DNA from: Theristus sp. LFF4_11
Taxonomy: Eukaryota > Nematoda > Chromadorea > Monhysterida > Xyalidae
Assembly (NCBI GenBank): GCA_030248135.1
Contig: JASANC010004111.1
Coordinates: 33,778-97,777, forward strand
Reading direction: 5' to 3'
DNA length: 64,000 nucleotides
Numbering within the stretch: position 1 is the first letter of the stretch; every line of letters begins with the position of its first letter. The notes under the pieces are model-generated. The model worked only from the letters and a program-made list of their open reading frames with translations, did not search any database and was not told where the DNA came from. Of this stretch, positions 23,409 to 34,700 are shown one piece after another. The position numbers and the translations under genes were made by a program.

Positions 23409-25072
23409 TTTGCACGCGGCCGACGCGACGGCGGTTGTAGTGGTGCGTGAGAAGCTGAACTGCAATCACACAATAACATTCAGAATGGAATGGAACATCA
23501 TGAAAAACTATTACTGCAATGCATGCGAAATCTGGTCAGCCAATCAGCGTGCCGAACTTGAATGTAATGCGGCCAATCAGCTAAATACGTAAACTAGAGT
23601 GAGCTTTTTTTGATTGCACAGCTCTCAATTAACGTCCAAGATTTTGTGTACAGTCCACATATATTCCATTAAAAAAATTGGAAAGTTCGCTTGAAAAATT
23701 TGCAAACAATTCTTAACTGTCAAGATACCAAGCACATAATCAAAATCAAATACAGGGTCATTAACTGTAGTCATCTGACCCGGTGGCACATTTCAAGCCA
23801 GTTCACATCCAAAATCTCCTCTGAGCTACCAATAACCCACGATTTACTTTATCAAACTACCACAAAAAACCAACAATGTGCACAGCATATCACATGAAAA
23901 ACTAATTATACACGACTTCTAAACTTATCATAAATTGACTGAAACTACAGCTTAAAAAGAAGAGCCCCACTGAGATTAAAAAACGAACATTTTAGCTGTC
24001 AAGTACGGTTGCCCTGAAAGCGCACGTTCCAAAACGGTTTACTGACTGAGATCAAAAATGTCAAAAAACATAAACGGAATGTAGATGAAACACATTATAA
24101 CATCTATTGACAAAAAACGTACAGAATTACATTATTATGTATAAACAGTCAGATCTGTCGGTTCCAGGAATGTCGCGTGGTGACTAGTGGTGGATAAACC
24201 GTGTAAAAAATGGACACACAACACGTCTATAAATACAGACATCACAATAATGCTCACTTGTATGTAACCGATGTAAAGCTCAACTTTTGGAACTGAAAGT
24301 AAGATGCAACGGGAATGTATCACTATAGACAACAGAAATTTCTGACACTAACGAACTGCTAAAAACGAAATATTCTTTCGATGTTAAACTGGAAATTATC
24401 AATCAGCCACAGTAACGGAATCGATAACGTTTTCTTCTAGCACGAAATTCGGCTGAGAAAATGAGATTTTTTTCTGAACAATCACCAGAATCAAACAAAA
24501 AAGCGAAACATATTGCATTTTTTGGAAAATTAAGAAACCGCCACCAAAATTCATTTGACAAAAATGCACGAATATTGATCGATCACAACTGTGACTACTC
24601 TGAAAAAAAACACGGAATGATTGCTGCGAAAAACGGAACAAAATAAAGACGAGAGTAAATCTAGGGCACTCAAAATTGAAAACATTGACACTGCAACGGT
24701 TGCACAAGAGAGCGACTGCGCTGAACTAACCTCTGTGAAATGAGAACGTAAAATCAAGAAAAACTCTGCCCACGCCACACTAGCCGTGTAGTCTGACAAA
24801 CTCTTGACATTTTTAAAACGATTGAACTTCTAAGCAAACAGATTAACGAAGACAACAGCCTAAAACAACACAAATTGAACATGTTTAGCTGCAGTGTGTG
24901 ATTATATCTTTGTACACGTGACATACAGCATCGCCATTAAAGGCAAATGAAGATAACAAGAACTGAAAATGCGCTTGGCAAATCCGAGCTGAATGATGAT
25001 CGTGATATCGATGAGAGACGAAGCAGACAACACGAAAACGGCGACGAAAATGCATAAATGCCAGCATAAATG
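23409..25072. other. Intergenic DNA and intron between the micro-membrane paralogues
   Basis: Upstream DNA of gene A and the 3' side of gene B. I see no exon with coding bias. Two AGCCAATCAG-type motifs lie at 23535-23580. The rest is AT-rich with short frames only. Confidence 0.4.
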
Positions 25073-25523
25073 TCAGTCAAGCGCACGCGCTGCTTTGGGG
25101 CGTCCACCAATACGCCACTGAAAGTGAGCAAAAATAAAACAATGAAGGAATTTTGATCGCCGTTTGCAATTCTCTCCATCCACGGCGTTAAAGGTAATGG
25201 TCTGTCAGAATTTTTTAAACTGATTTTTTGACTGGCTGTGTTACTGTCACTTGCTGAAACTGAAGGAAAACGTTGCTGAATCTGGAACGTTGTTGTGTCA
25301 AACTGGGAAAAGAAAAGTTTGGAAACTAAGAAACCCACGATCAAAAAAAGATATACAAACTGTCGTTGACCTTGTTGAGGACGTCGCCGCTCTCATGGTT
25401 CTCGATGCAGCACCACATGACGCACGTGACGCAGATGACGAACACGATCGCGAAGTACGTCACGAACACCACGACGAAGCCGGTGTAGTCGATCAGATTC
25501 AACTCTTGCTTCAGATTCACCAT
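25073..25523 (-). CDS. Micro-membrane protein B (65 aa), paralogue of A
   Basis: Exon 1 runs 25523-25371 (ATG, 51 codons, donor GTCAAC); exon 2 runs 25117-25073 (acceptor CACTTTCAG, 14 codons and TGA). The protein begins MVNLKQELNLIDYTGF, with a helix around VVVFVTYFAIVFVICV, the cysteine cluster CVTCVMWCC, an acidic ENHESGD and the tail WRIGGRPKAARALD. Exon 1 is exactly as long as in gene A and the intron sits at the same codon, so the two are a tandem duplication. The nucleotide sequence outside exons is no longer similar, so the duplication is old and the coding sequence is conserved, which supports a real protein. Function unknown. Confidence 0.62.
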
Positions 25524-27640
25524 CGTGTGCCGCGGCGTGGACGCAAGATCACGGTGATTTTCTGTGTTTTTCAACGGTGCAGCAGAACTGCACACATACA
25601 CGCACGCACTCAACTTGCCCCGCCGCCCACCGCGCGCTTGCAACGAAGGCCTTTTTTCGGAGTCGTCAATCCGCCGACGCCGTGTGCGCGTTTCGCTCTT
25701 CGTTTCGGCTTTGGTGTTCTGTTTTAGTTTCACTCAGTCCGCTGTTGCCTGAATTGACAGACAGAAGCACGGTCTTTCCTTGAAAAAGTGAGAAAAAGTA
25801 CAACGATCGTTCGTGTCAGTCCACTCCCACTCGACTAAACCGATTTGTATACATACTTAAAAGTGATTTTTTTGATTTCTGATCAGTGGTTGCTTGCAAT
25901 GAGTCGTTGTAGGTTCCTAATCCTAAACCTAATCCTAATCCTAAGCCAAGCCTTTTTTATAAGGTGAAAATGATCAATTTAGTTTTTGCATTTTTTTCTT
26001 TCCTGTGTTAAAGGGCAGGGGCCACCGCTACTGCACATGCACCTGTTTTAATAATGATGCATTACGGACTAAACCAGCAGTTCAGCTCAGCACAGCCACA
26101 GGGGTAGGGTTAGGGGCTTTGAAAAAAAAAATTTTTAATTTTTTTTTTCGTTTTTTTTTTTAAAATTTGAATTTTTTTTTTCAAACTTAAAAAAAAATTT
26201 GAAAAATTTTTCTTATACTTTGCTCTGAAAATTCGATTTATGGCATAATTTTTTGAAAGTTCAAACCAAATTTTCTTCCCAACTTCTTTGTGTGCTTAGG
26301 TACATGTCATTATTTGGTCATTTTGACCGACGTACTCCATGTTTTTCGATTTGGATAACTTCTAGAGTCAATTTTTAGCGTTGAAATGACTTAACTGAAT
26401 TGAAATATCGTTTCAGAAATCGTTTTCTTGCAACTTAGAACATGTTTTTTCAGTCGGTAGGCCATGAGATGAACATGATATTTTGTTGATTGGCGTATGT
26501 TATAGGTCTACAATGGAGTTGTGCGATATATTGTTAAACAATTGGAGCGGAGATGTTGGTTAATACCACATCACACGACCGTTTTTCAGATACCCGATAA
26601 CATGGCCACATGTTAAAACTTGCGTGCTGAGCTGAACTAACGTGTTAAACTTGCGTCTGTCAGTTGCCCGCAACGTGATCGCGAAATCATGGTACGTGTT
26701 TTCGATACGATGATTTGAAGAGTGGGCTCTCGCCATGTGGCAGATAGCATAGCTGGTTGAACCTGAAAGTAAGTGTCTTGGGGGGGGGGGCGACCGGGTC
26801 GACAGGGGTTGCCGACTTAGCTACAGCAAACAGGAATTTTTGAACACAGTCAAATTTTGGTAATTTTCTAAAGAGGAACAACTAAGAACGGTTCAATATT
26901 CAAGTACACGTCGAAAATTGTCCTGTTTTACTGTTGAAAATGCAACTTTCCCTCTATGAAATGGACATAATTTCAATAAAACACGATTTTCGCTCTTATA
27001 GTTTTCCGGATCGTTCTGAAAATAGTCTAGATGAACTCAGCTCGACGAGACGCTTCGAACAAACCTAACTTGTAAAAAAAATTAAAAAAAAATTTTTTTT
27101 ATTAAAAAAAAATCCGGATTTTTTTCTCCCTAACCCTACACAGGGGTCGAGCCCGATTTTTGGCGAATTGAGGGGGACGGGGGAGGAAGGGTCGACCAAA
27201 ATTTGGGAGGTGTTTTTCCAGGTGGGCGTAGGGGGGAGGCCGGAAGGAGTGATGTCGACCTGGCTGGGGCCCTGCCTTGAGGACGGGGGGGTAGGGTTAG
27301 GAAAAAAAAGAAAATCCGGATTCTTTGCTTAATTTTTAAATGAAATTTCAAATGTCATTTTGGCTTTTTGGCTGCATCGGAAATGTTATGCCAAACTTTG
27401 CGATGCTCAAAAACTTCATTCAAAAGTTGCTCAAACCTGAAATCAATCCGTAAACGGTACAAAATATTGATTTTGGACTTGCTGACGGTTTTACCAGGTA
27501 ATGTCAAAGAAAATTTTTGTTAACCTTTCCAAAAATTGTGCCAACCATGCCCGTGCGCCAAAAATGCCGTTTTCAGAGCGAATTTGGGGAAAACTCGAAG
27601 TTAAAAATCGACATTTTGTTTTTTTAATATATTTTTTGGT
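25524..27640. other. AT-rich region with telomere-like motifs
   Basis: No gene seen. Near 25917-25957 there are five TAATCC/TAAACC-type repeats. GGGTAGGGTTAGGGG occurs at about 26102, CCCTAACCCTAC near 27128 and GGGTAGGGTTAGG near 27288. These flank runs of A/T and G-rich sequence, and part of the interval may be a degraded foldback or an internal telomere-like insertion. Confidence 0.45.
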
Positions 27641-27642
27641 TT

Positions 27643-29463
27643 TTGTTCAACAACACTAATTGTGAAGCTTGTTCGTATGTGAAATCAGATGTTCAAAAGC
27701 AGAGTCGGAGAGAATCGCAGTTTAAAATAGTGTCAGGTCGTTTGTTCGTTCCTAATATAAATGACTTCTTCGTATTTCACCAGCCAGGATATGGTGCTAA
27801 CACTCGGGGACATACTCTCAAGCTCACAGTTCCAACAACAACAACGTCTGTCCGCAAGCATTTTTTCAGTATCAGAGTAATATCATTGTGGAATTCTCTT
27901 GAGGATACCACGGTTTCATCCCCTACTGTTGGCCAGTTTAAGAGCTATCTCCGTTCATCCGAATACCAAAAAATTAAAACTTTTGTTTCAAAAAAGTTCT
28001 CTACAATACTTGACTAGGGGAGTCCGCACAACCGCTGGTTTGTCGCGCGGTTGTCTCTTCGTTGGCATGTGGTCTGTTTATTTATTTGTTTGGTTTTCGC
28101 CGTTTAGTTCCGTGCCGTGCCGTTCTTGTTTCGGTTTTGCATTTGTTTGGTTTGGTTTAGTTTGTTCTGCTTCGGCTGCCTAGTTTCTGTTCGGTTCGTC
28201 TTTTTGATTGAACAATTGGATTTTTTATAGTCATTTTCTTTGCGTCATTTTGTGTGTTTTGTGTGTTTGTGTGTTCGTGATAAGTACGATTCTGCGTCTT
28301 TTCATTTTTTACATTTGTTGGTTGTGTTTGTTTTGATCCGTACCGTTTTGTTTCGATTCTGTTTTTGCTATGTTTGTTTGGTTTCGTTTCGTTTCGTTTT
28401 CGTTTCGTTTCGTTTCGTTTCGTTTCGTTTCTGTTGTGGTTGCTTTGTTTCCGTTCGGCTCATTTTCGATTCGTGTTTTTGAAATGAAACGCTAATTTCA
28501 AGAGTCTGTGTTTGCGATATCTTCAATTCTGCGTCTCTTCATTCATTTTTGCTTGCTGATTTCGTCTTGTTTAGCACCGTTTTTCGATTATGTTTTTGCC
28601 AGGTATGGTTACACATCATTTTGTTTCGACTGTTGTGCTTTTGTTCAGTTGCTTTGGTTCGTCTTTTTGATGTGTAACTTGGTTCAAGAATCATTTCCTG
28701 TGTTCGCGAGAAATTCGACTCTGCTTCTTTTCATTTTTGATTTTTGAGTTCGTTTTGTTGTGTTCCGTTCAGTTCAGATTTTTTTTTCTCGTTTGACTTG
28801 GCTCGGTTTCTTTTTTGATTCGGTTGCTTCGTTTATGTTCAGTGCGTTTCGGATCGTGTTTGGTATGTGTCTTAGTGTGTGACTGTTTTTTTGAGAGTCC
28901 TTTGTGTGTTTGCGATATGTCTGTTTCTGCGTCTCTTAAAAAAAAAGAAAAGAAAAAGAAAAAAGAGAAAAAAAAGAAAGAAAAAAGATGTGCAAAAAAA
29001 GAAAAAAAAGAAAAAAAAGAAACAAAATAAAATGATGTATGAAGAGACAGCTCATAGACTTGTTTCTTTGGTTTTTTTTGGTTTTTTCATCATAGTGTTG
29101 AGCCGTCACAGGCGTCGTTGCTGTTCTTTATCTTGTGTTTAAGAAAGCCACTCATTGAAGTTTTTTGTTTATTGATTGTTTCGGGTTCTTCAGTTTTCGG
29201 TTCTCGTTTTGTGTGTGAATTGAGTTTTTTTTGGATAGAGTTTGTGCCTCCAAATGTTTTTCAACTTCAGCTTGTTTTAGGGTAAATACATGGGCAATTC
29301 TTGCCCACATCCGACACCCGATACAAAACAATGATATAATAGTTGTTGGTTTCATTCATTTTTTTTGATAATTTTGTCATCATGTTAATTGTTTATCATT
29401 GTGTTTTTGTTAAAGGTGTTGCGCGTTAAATAAAATCTTGAAAAATCTTGAAAAAATCTTGAA
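27643..29463 (+). mobile_element. 5'-truncated non-LTR retrotransposon (LINE) 3' end
   Basis: The frame 27643-28017 encodes the C-terminal tail typical of CR1/L2/Jockey-type reverse-transcriptase polyproteins: TRGHTLKLTVPTTTTSVRKH, FFSIRVISLWNSL, then SSPTVGQFKSYLRS. It ends with TAG at 28015-28017. A long T- and GTTTC-rich 3' UTR follows (GTTTC repeats about 28382-28430; an A/G-rich tract 28940-29028). The sequence ends in AATAAAATCTTG and two more (A)nTCTTG units near 29430-29463, the short tandem 3' repeat expected for such elements. The reverse-transcriptase catalytic part is missing, so the copy is dead on arrival. Confidence 0.72.
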
Positions 29464-30401
29464 TCCAAGCGAGGCTCGTGGCGCTCATGGCTTATCTTGC
29501 ACACGACACGACACGCACTCGCGTTTTTTTTTTACAAAAAAGCTTGGCTTACGTTTGTGTTGTCAGCGTCAGCTCAATCCACCAGTCCCACATACAAAAG
29601 CTAACAACATTTTAGTCTGTCCTCAGCGAATTCGGTTCAGCAGCACGGGCTCAGCCCACCACGCCGTTTAGGTAAGTTAGTATACATTAGCCCACAAAAA
29701 ATTCGCATACAGAACAAATCGAACTCACTTCTTCCATTCGATGTTTGTATTTCGCAATCGTTGCATGTGGCAATTTACTGCTTTTGACAATGTTCGGCGG
29801 GTTCTCACGTGTCCTCCGTTTCTAGATTTAGTTTTTTGTTTCAGTTCAACCTGACAATAAAATGTTTCCAAAAATATAGTTGAGAAATGTCGGATGACAA
29901 ACAAAATATGCTACTGTAGCATGCCGTAGCTTACGTTCACGGTTAATAAACGCTTCAGTTCAAATCCCATTAACCTCGAGTACAGACTTTTTAAAATTTA
30001 TTAAAACACTGAATTATTCATGAGCACTATCATAATTGTATCACGTAGGAAGGAAGGGCCATAGGAATCAATGATTGAACCCGTATGTCAGAAAACAAGT
30101 CATTGACACAATGTAGAGAAGATAACCGTCAAAAAATCTGTGAAACTCCGTGAATTTTGTAAGCACAGCGTACGCAGGTTAGCATCGCAAAATCAACATT
30201 GGCGGGCGTTCAAGAGAAATCACGACTCGCTGCCGCTACCCTCACGGTCGTATCAGACATCAACCATGCATATCAGTCAAGCACACCAAAAGAAAAATCA
30301 ACAAATAAAGCGAATTCAAACAATGCAAACTTGTAAAACACTCCCGTATTGAACCGCCGAAGACCATGAAAGACGCCCATACAACGCAAGCGAGTGTCGC
30401 C
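29464..30401. other. Region downstream of the DGCR6-like gene
   Basis: Between the LINE tail and the - strand DGCR6-like stop. No coding exon can be supported. Confidence 0.4.
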
Positions 30402-31587
30402 TCAGCCAGCAGACAACGTCAGCACCGTGGCACAATGCTCGATGGCAGCAAGCACGAGCATCTGCATGCGAATCAGTCGCGGCTCCTCGGTCACCGCGCA
30501 ACAGGGCACGTGTGCCTGTGCCAGCATCGCCTGTTGCTGATGCACGAGTTGATCAAGCTCCAGCAGTGTTTGCTCGTCACATTGGTTCAGTTCGGCTGAG
30601 CACGCCTGCGCAACAGAACAACTGCATGTTTCATAAAGTGTTCTTTCGTGTTTTACAACGCTGTACCGTGCATGTTGTTTTTCAGGAGAATGTTGCAAAC
30701 GAACACACACACATCACATACGTGCCGGAGTGTTTGCTCATTCGTGAGTTCACTGTGCAACAATGAACAGAAATCACATGGCGAATGAAAATGTACGGTC
30801 TTCGCACTTGGACTTGATGGAGAAGTGACTGACTTGCAGTAAAATGAACTGTTCACGATGATCCACCATTCTTGGTCAGGAGTAACTAATATGTTATCAT
30901 TTGAAACCATTTCAGATAGTTCCCCTCAGCTACACCATGAAAACACAGCCATTCAACTTTGCAAGCAACAGGAGGCGCCGCAGTGGCTTGCCTGTTCGAA
31001 CACAGCCAGCTGTTCGTCCGCCCCGGCATTGCTGTTTTTCGCGACGTACATTGCGCCACTGGCGAACGCAGCCGCAGCGGTGTCCCGACGGAGCGCTGCC
31101 TTCAGCTGCCGCCGCTGTGTGTTGTGCGCCTCTTGTAGCGCGTGCCTTCGTTGCAGCCAGTTGCGTTCGGCCATCTGGAGTGTCCGTCAAAGAAACCCGA
31201 CTGTGCGGTAGCGGGTACGTTTCAAAATGGACAGAAATTGGTGGCCAGCGGATTAGCCACACGACGAATATTCACGTGCATTGCTGGGCTGCCCAAACCA
31301 CGTGAACGAAAATGTCATGTCATCGTCTGTCAATGCGCGACCAATGCAGCCCGCCACAGCAATGCGCCAGCCGCAAGCGCGCGTTTCTTTCACGCACACT
31401 CCTGCTGCAGTTCGCGCATCTCGCGCACGATCTCGCATACGCTCGCAGTCTCATCGCGCAAGACGCAGTCGATGATCTCCGATTGCAGTTCACTGGACAA
31501 CTGGGCGGAGTCGGAGGAGGCGTGCCATTGTGCACAGTACTGTTGGAGGGCGATGCTCAGTTCGTGACGACGTCCACTGGCGGACAT
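30402..31587 (-). CDS. DGCR6/gonadal (gdl) family coiled-coil protein
   Basis: Exons: 31587-31400, 31174-30992 and 30605-30402 (TGA). Exon 1 as drawn ends in phase 2 while exon 2 starts in phase 0. A 13-nt microexon at 31288-31276 with good splice sites would repair the phase (196 codons in total), but this is a guess. The order of motifs follows human DGCR6: an N-terminal helical part ending IIDCVLRDETASVCEIVREM, a basic coiled coil WLQRRHALQEAHNTQRRQLK, and a C-terminal block QTLLELDQLVHQQQAMLAQA followed by VTEEPRLIRMQMLVL, which corresponds to the DGCR6 LELD...QQ...LEKAGV segment. The intron after exon 2 probably uses a GC donor (CAG|GCAAGC). The start lies about 210 bases after the PTCD1-like stop, suggesting an operon. 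Confidence 0.7.
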
Positions 31588-31620
31588 GGCAGCTGGCGAC
31601 AACACAGGCGCACCGATGTT

Positions 31621-31623
31621 CTG
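31621..31623 (-). promoter_or_regulatory. Candidate trans-splice acceptor of the DGCR6-like gene
   Basis: On the - strand AACAACGCAG ends here, 34 bases before the ATG at 31587 and about 90 bases after the AATAAA signals of the upstream gene. In nematode operons the downstream cistron receives a spliced leader at such an AG. Confidence 0.35.
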
Positions 31624-31713
31624 CGTTGTTATGATCGCAACGAAACAGTAATGTCATGGCTACCAACAAGCCTCGAAAACCTTATCGATTCCACAGCAAG
31701 TTGCGATATATCC

Positions 31714-31729
31714 TTTATTGAGGTTTATT
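31714..31729 (-). terminator. Polyadenylation signals of the PTCD1-like gene
   Basis: Two AATAAA hexamers on the - strand (plus-strand TTTATT at 31724-31729 and 31714-31719), 70-85 bases after the stop codon at 31799. Confidence 0.6.
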
Positions 31730-31798
31730 AATTCATGTGAGCGAGCACCAACATATCAGAGTGTGATGACAGGAATAATGCAACAGTGGTTCAGCATT

Positions 31799-34700
31799 TC
31801 ACTTTTCTTCTGGTTGCACCAAACAGTCATCGGGGATGTTGGCCACAGCCTCCGCCAGCGTTTCACTGCTCCTTTGGATGCTTCGCTGTCTCACGGTACG
31901 CGGCGCCGTTAAACTTTCTAAATCAGTTCCGACCTCCTTCGACGTTTCCTTTGTTTGTTGCTGTCTACACTGATCGACATACTCCGTGAATCGAAGGATA
32001 AACCGTCTATATTGGTGACGCCACGTTTGTACGGACTCCGATTGTAGCTCCTCTGGCTAATAAGGGAGACGGGATTATAACAACAAAACAATGTTTTATT
32101 GAAACGTTGATTTAGTAAAACCGCATTAATTGCTATAGCGCTTATCGGCAGTCACCAATCACCAAAAACCCCGGATTTAATTACAAGTAACAGCTTCCCG
32201 CGCTGACTGCTCGAGATGCAAATTTCAGTGACCTGCAAGTTCTGCCAGCGTTTGATCAGGCGTTGCTCACAGTCGTGCACCAATGCGACCGTCCGCTGCA
32301 GTACCGGCAATTTATTTCGTATCCATTCGGTCAGCACCCAGTTCGCCCAGCGGAAGTTGCGCTTGTCCAGCGGCACAGTAAGCAACGCGTGAAAAACCTC
32401 GCTGTTCGGCTTGATTTTCAGTCGCTGAATAAGAATAGTTGGGAAGTGGCGAAAGATTTGCTTGGAAATAGCATTGGTTAGTGAATATAGCAAAAAGACA
32501 CAAATCGTGCCAAAATATTGCTGCTTCAGATAGCCAGACAGGCCAAGTGACGCCAATCTACACAGTGCACTCAAATTCTACACAGCCAATCAGCACGCTG
32601 CATTCAAATTCAGCTGGTCTACGTTTCAATTCAACCAATTCAATACACAATGGTCTACCTTCATCATGGTGATCAATTCAGCGGCTTTCTGTGGCGCGTT
32701 TGCTGCGGGCGCCAACGCGCTGATCGTGTACACATCGGGCGATACGCCATGCGCACCCATCATGTCAAGTACCTACACGTTCGCTCTCTGTTTCGACTTT
32801 GTGTTTAACGAATTCTACGAACAACAAGTGTTGCAACAACAAACCAGTTGTTCGACCAAAAGCAACGGTTGAAAAATGCGATCTTTGCGTCACCTCTAAT
32901 CCACCGTGCAAGTCTTTCTCGAATCGTACTCTCCGTTGAATGATCGTGTTGAAGAAGGTTGCATCGACGACAAGCCGGTGCTGTTTCACCATTTCCATGA
33001 GACTGTGCAACGAGCGCTGCGTGTCCGTCATGCCTGCCATCTACCAAAAAAACAACACGGTTCGATCAGAAACCAGGATACGCATCAGTTTCAGGATTTA
33101 AACGGATGTGGCTGGAGAGCGCATTGCTTGGTTGGATCATCTTGCTTTGACCAATCATTTGGCACTCGTTTCAAAATGCAGTCAATCAGCAACACAGAAC
33201 TGGTGGTGTAACAGTGAGTGAACTAATGGTGTGTAGTCGTCAAAGTGAACGGTATCTTATCTCTTTCATATTCTTGCCTGTGCGAGCACAGCCATCGTCG
33301 GCACGATGTTATGCCTGTCAAACATCTGCCTGATCGTATCGATCGAGTCACCGAAAACGACGCGAAATTTCAACGACGCCGGCGCTTTTCGCGATGTGGA
33401 AAACAACTTTTGCAGGTGGTCTTGCGAAACGGCATTCGGCGAGCCGAAAACGGACGGTAAATCCGATTCGGTTGAAATGTTGCTATTAGCGATTGTTGTT
33501 GGCCGTGGGACGAACGACAGAAAAGACGGATTTTCAGCTTGCTCAACCTTTTCGAGACCAATGTTGTTGTCGAAATCGTCTTCTTTATTACGATCATCAG
33601 AATGCGACTTTGTGGTCGGGCCACACTCGATTGCCAGAGGCGCGGCCGGTAAGGTTTGCGCAACGTCTAATAACTGGAATTTTTCGAATACAAAGAGTGA
33701 ACGATTTTATTCTCGTTTTAACGGTAGATGTTTGAAAAAGTAACTTTCATTGGTTGATTCATACTTAGTCATTTTCGATCACGTTTGCCTTGATGCAGTC
33801 GATTCGCGGCGCTAGAGCGATTTTTAAAATCAGCATGACCAATTTCGAAATCTAATCCGCATATGTTCCACTAACAGTCAACAACTGAGTTGCAAAACAT
33901 TCAAAACAGTGACAGTAAGTGCGAACCACATTTCACCAAAAAAAACACCGTCGTGTTGCAAGCTCACCATTTGCACGCCGACGCCAGCCGTGCTGTCAGT
34001 GTTGCCAGCTTTCGCAGGCTTCTTCGGCATGACACACTGAGCGAGCGATTGCGCGAACGCTGCGCCGACGCGGCTGTCGCCAACGTCACACAGGCGACAG
34101 ACGTACAACCACGCCGAGACCGTGCCGACGTCAACCGGCGAACCGTAGCGTTGCATCACCGAGTGAATCTGATTGTAAAGCATTCCGTCGCACTTGTGCA
34201 TTGCATTTTATTCGGCGAAACGCTGGAAACGTTCATAAAATTGCAAAAAACGCATCATACGGCTGCTATCATGCTAAAGTAAACTACTTGAGCTGCACGC
34301 ATTCGATGCGTGATGCGGCCAAAGAGCTTGCTAGCTCGCAACGTGGTAGCTCCCGGTGGCTTAGTGTTAAGGTGGATGATCATCACATTCGCCAAAAGAA
34401 AAATTCCGGCCACTAAGTTGCGCTTTGTCCTGACCGTCCATGATGTGAACGCTTGTTCATACGGTGTTTACATCGTTGTGGGCCGTGTTTTAGCGCATTC
34501 TTAGCGAACGTCAAAAGCAAGTATGGCCTATTTTTTTTAAACGTGTCCCACTGAAATGACGTCATGTGCCACAAAACATGCGCTTGTCGTTCGCAGCGTG
34601 CCAGACTTTCCGTTTAGCCGATTTCTTCCCGTAAACAAATGGTGAATGTCGAATCAGTCACACCAAACTGAAATTTTAGTGCCTGTACTTTGACAAACGG

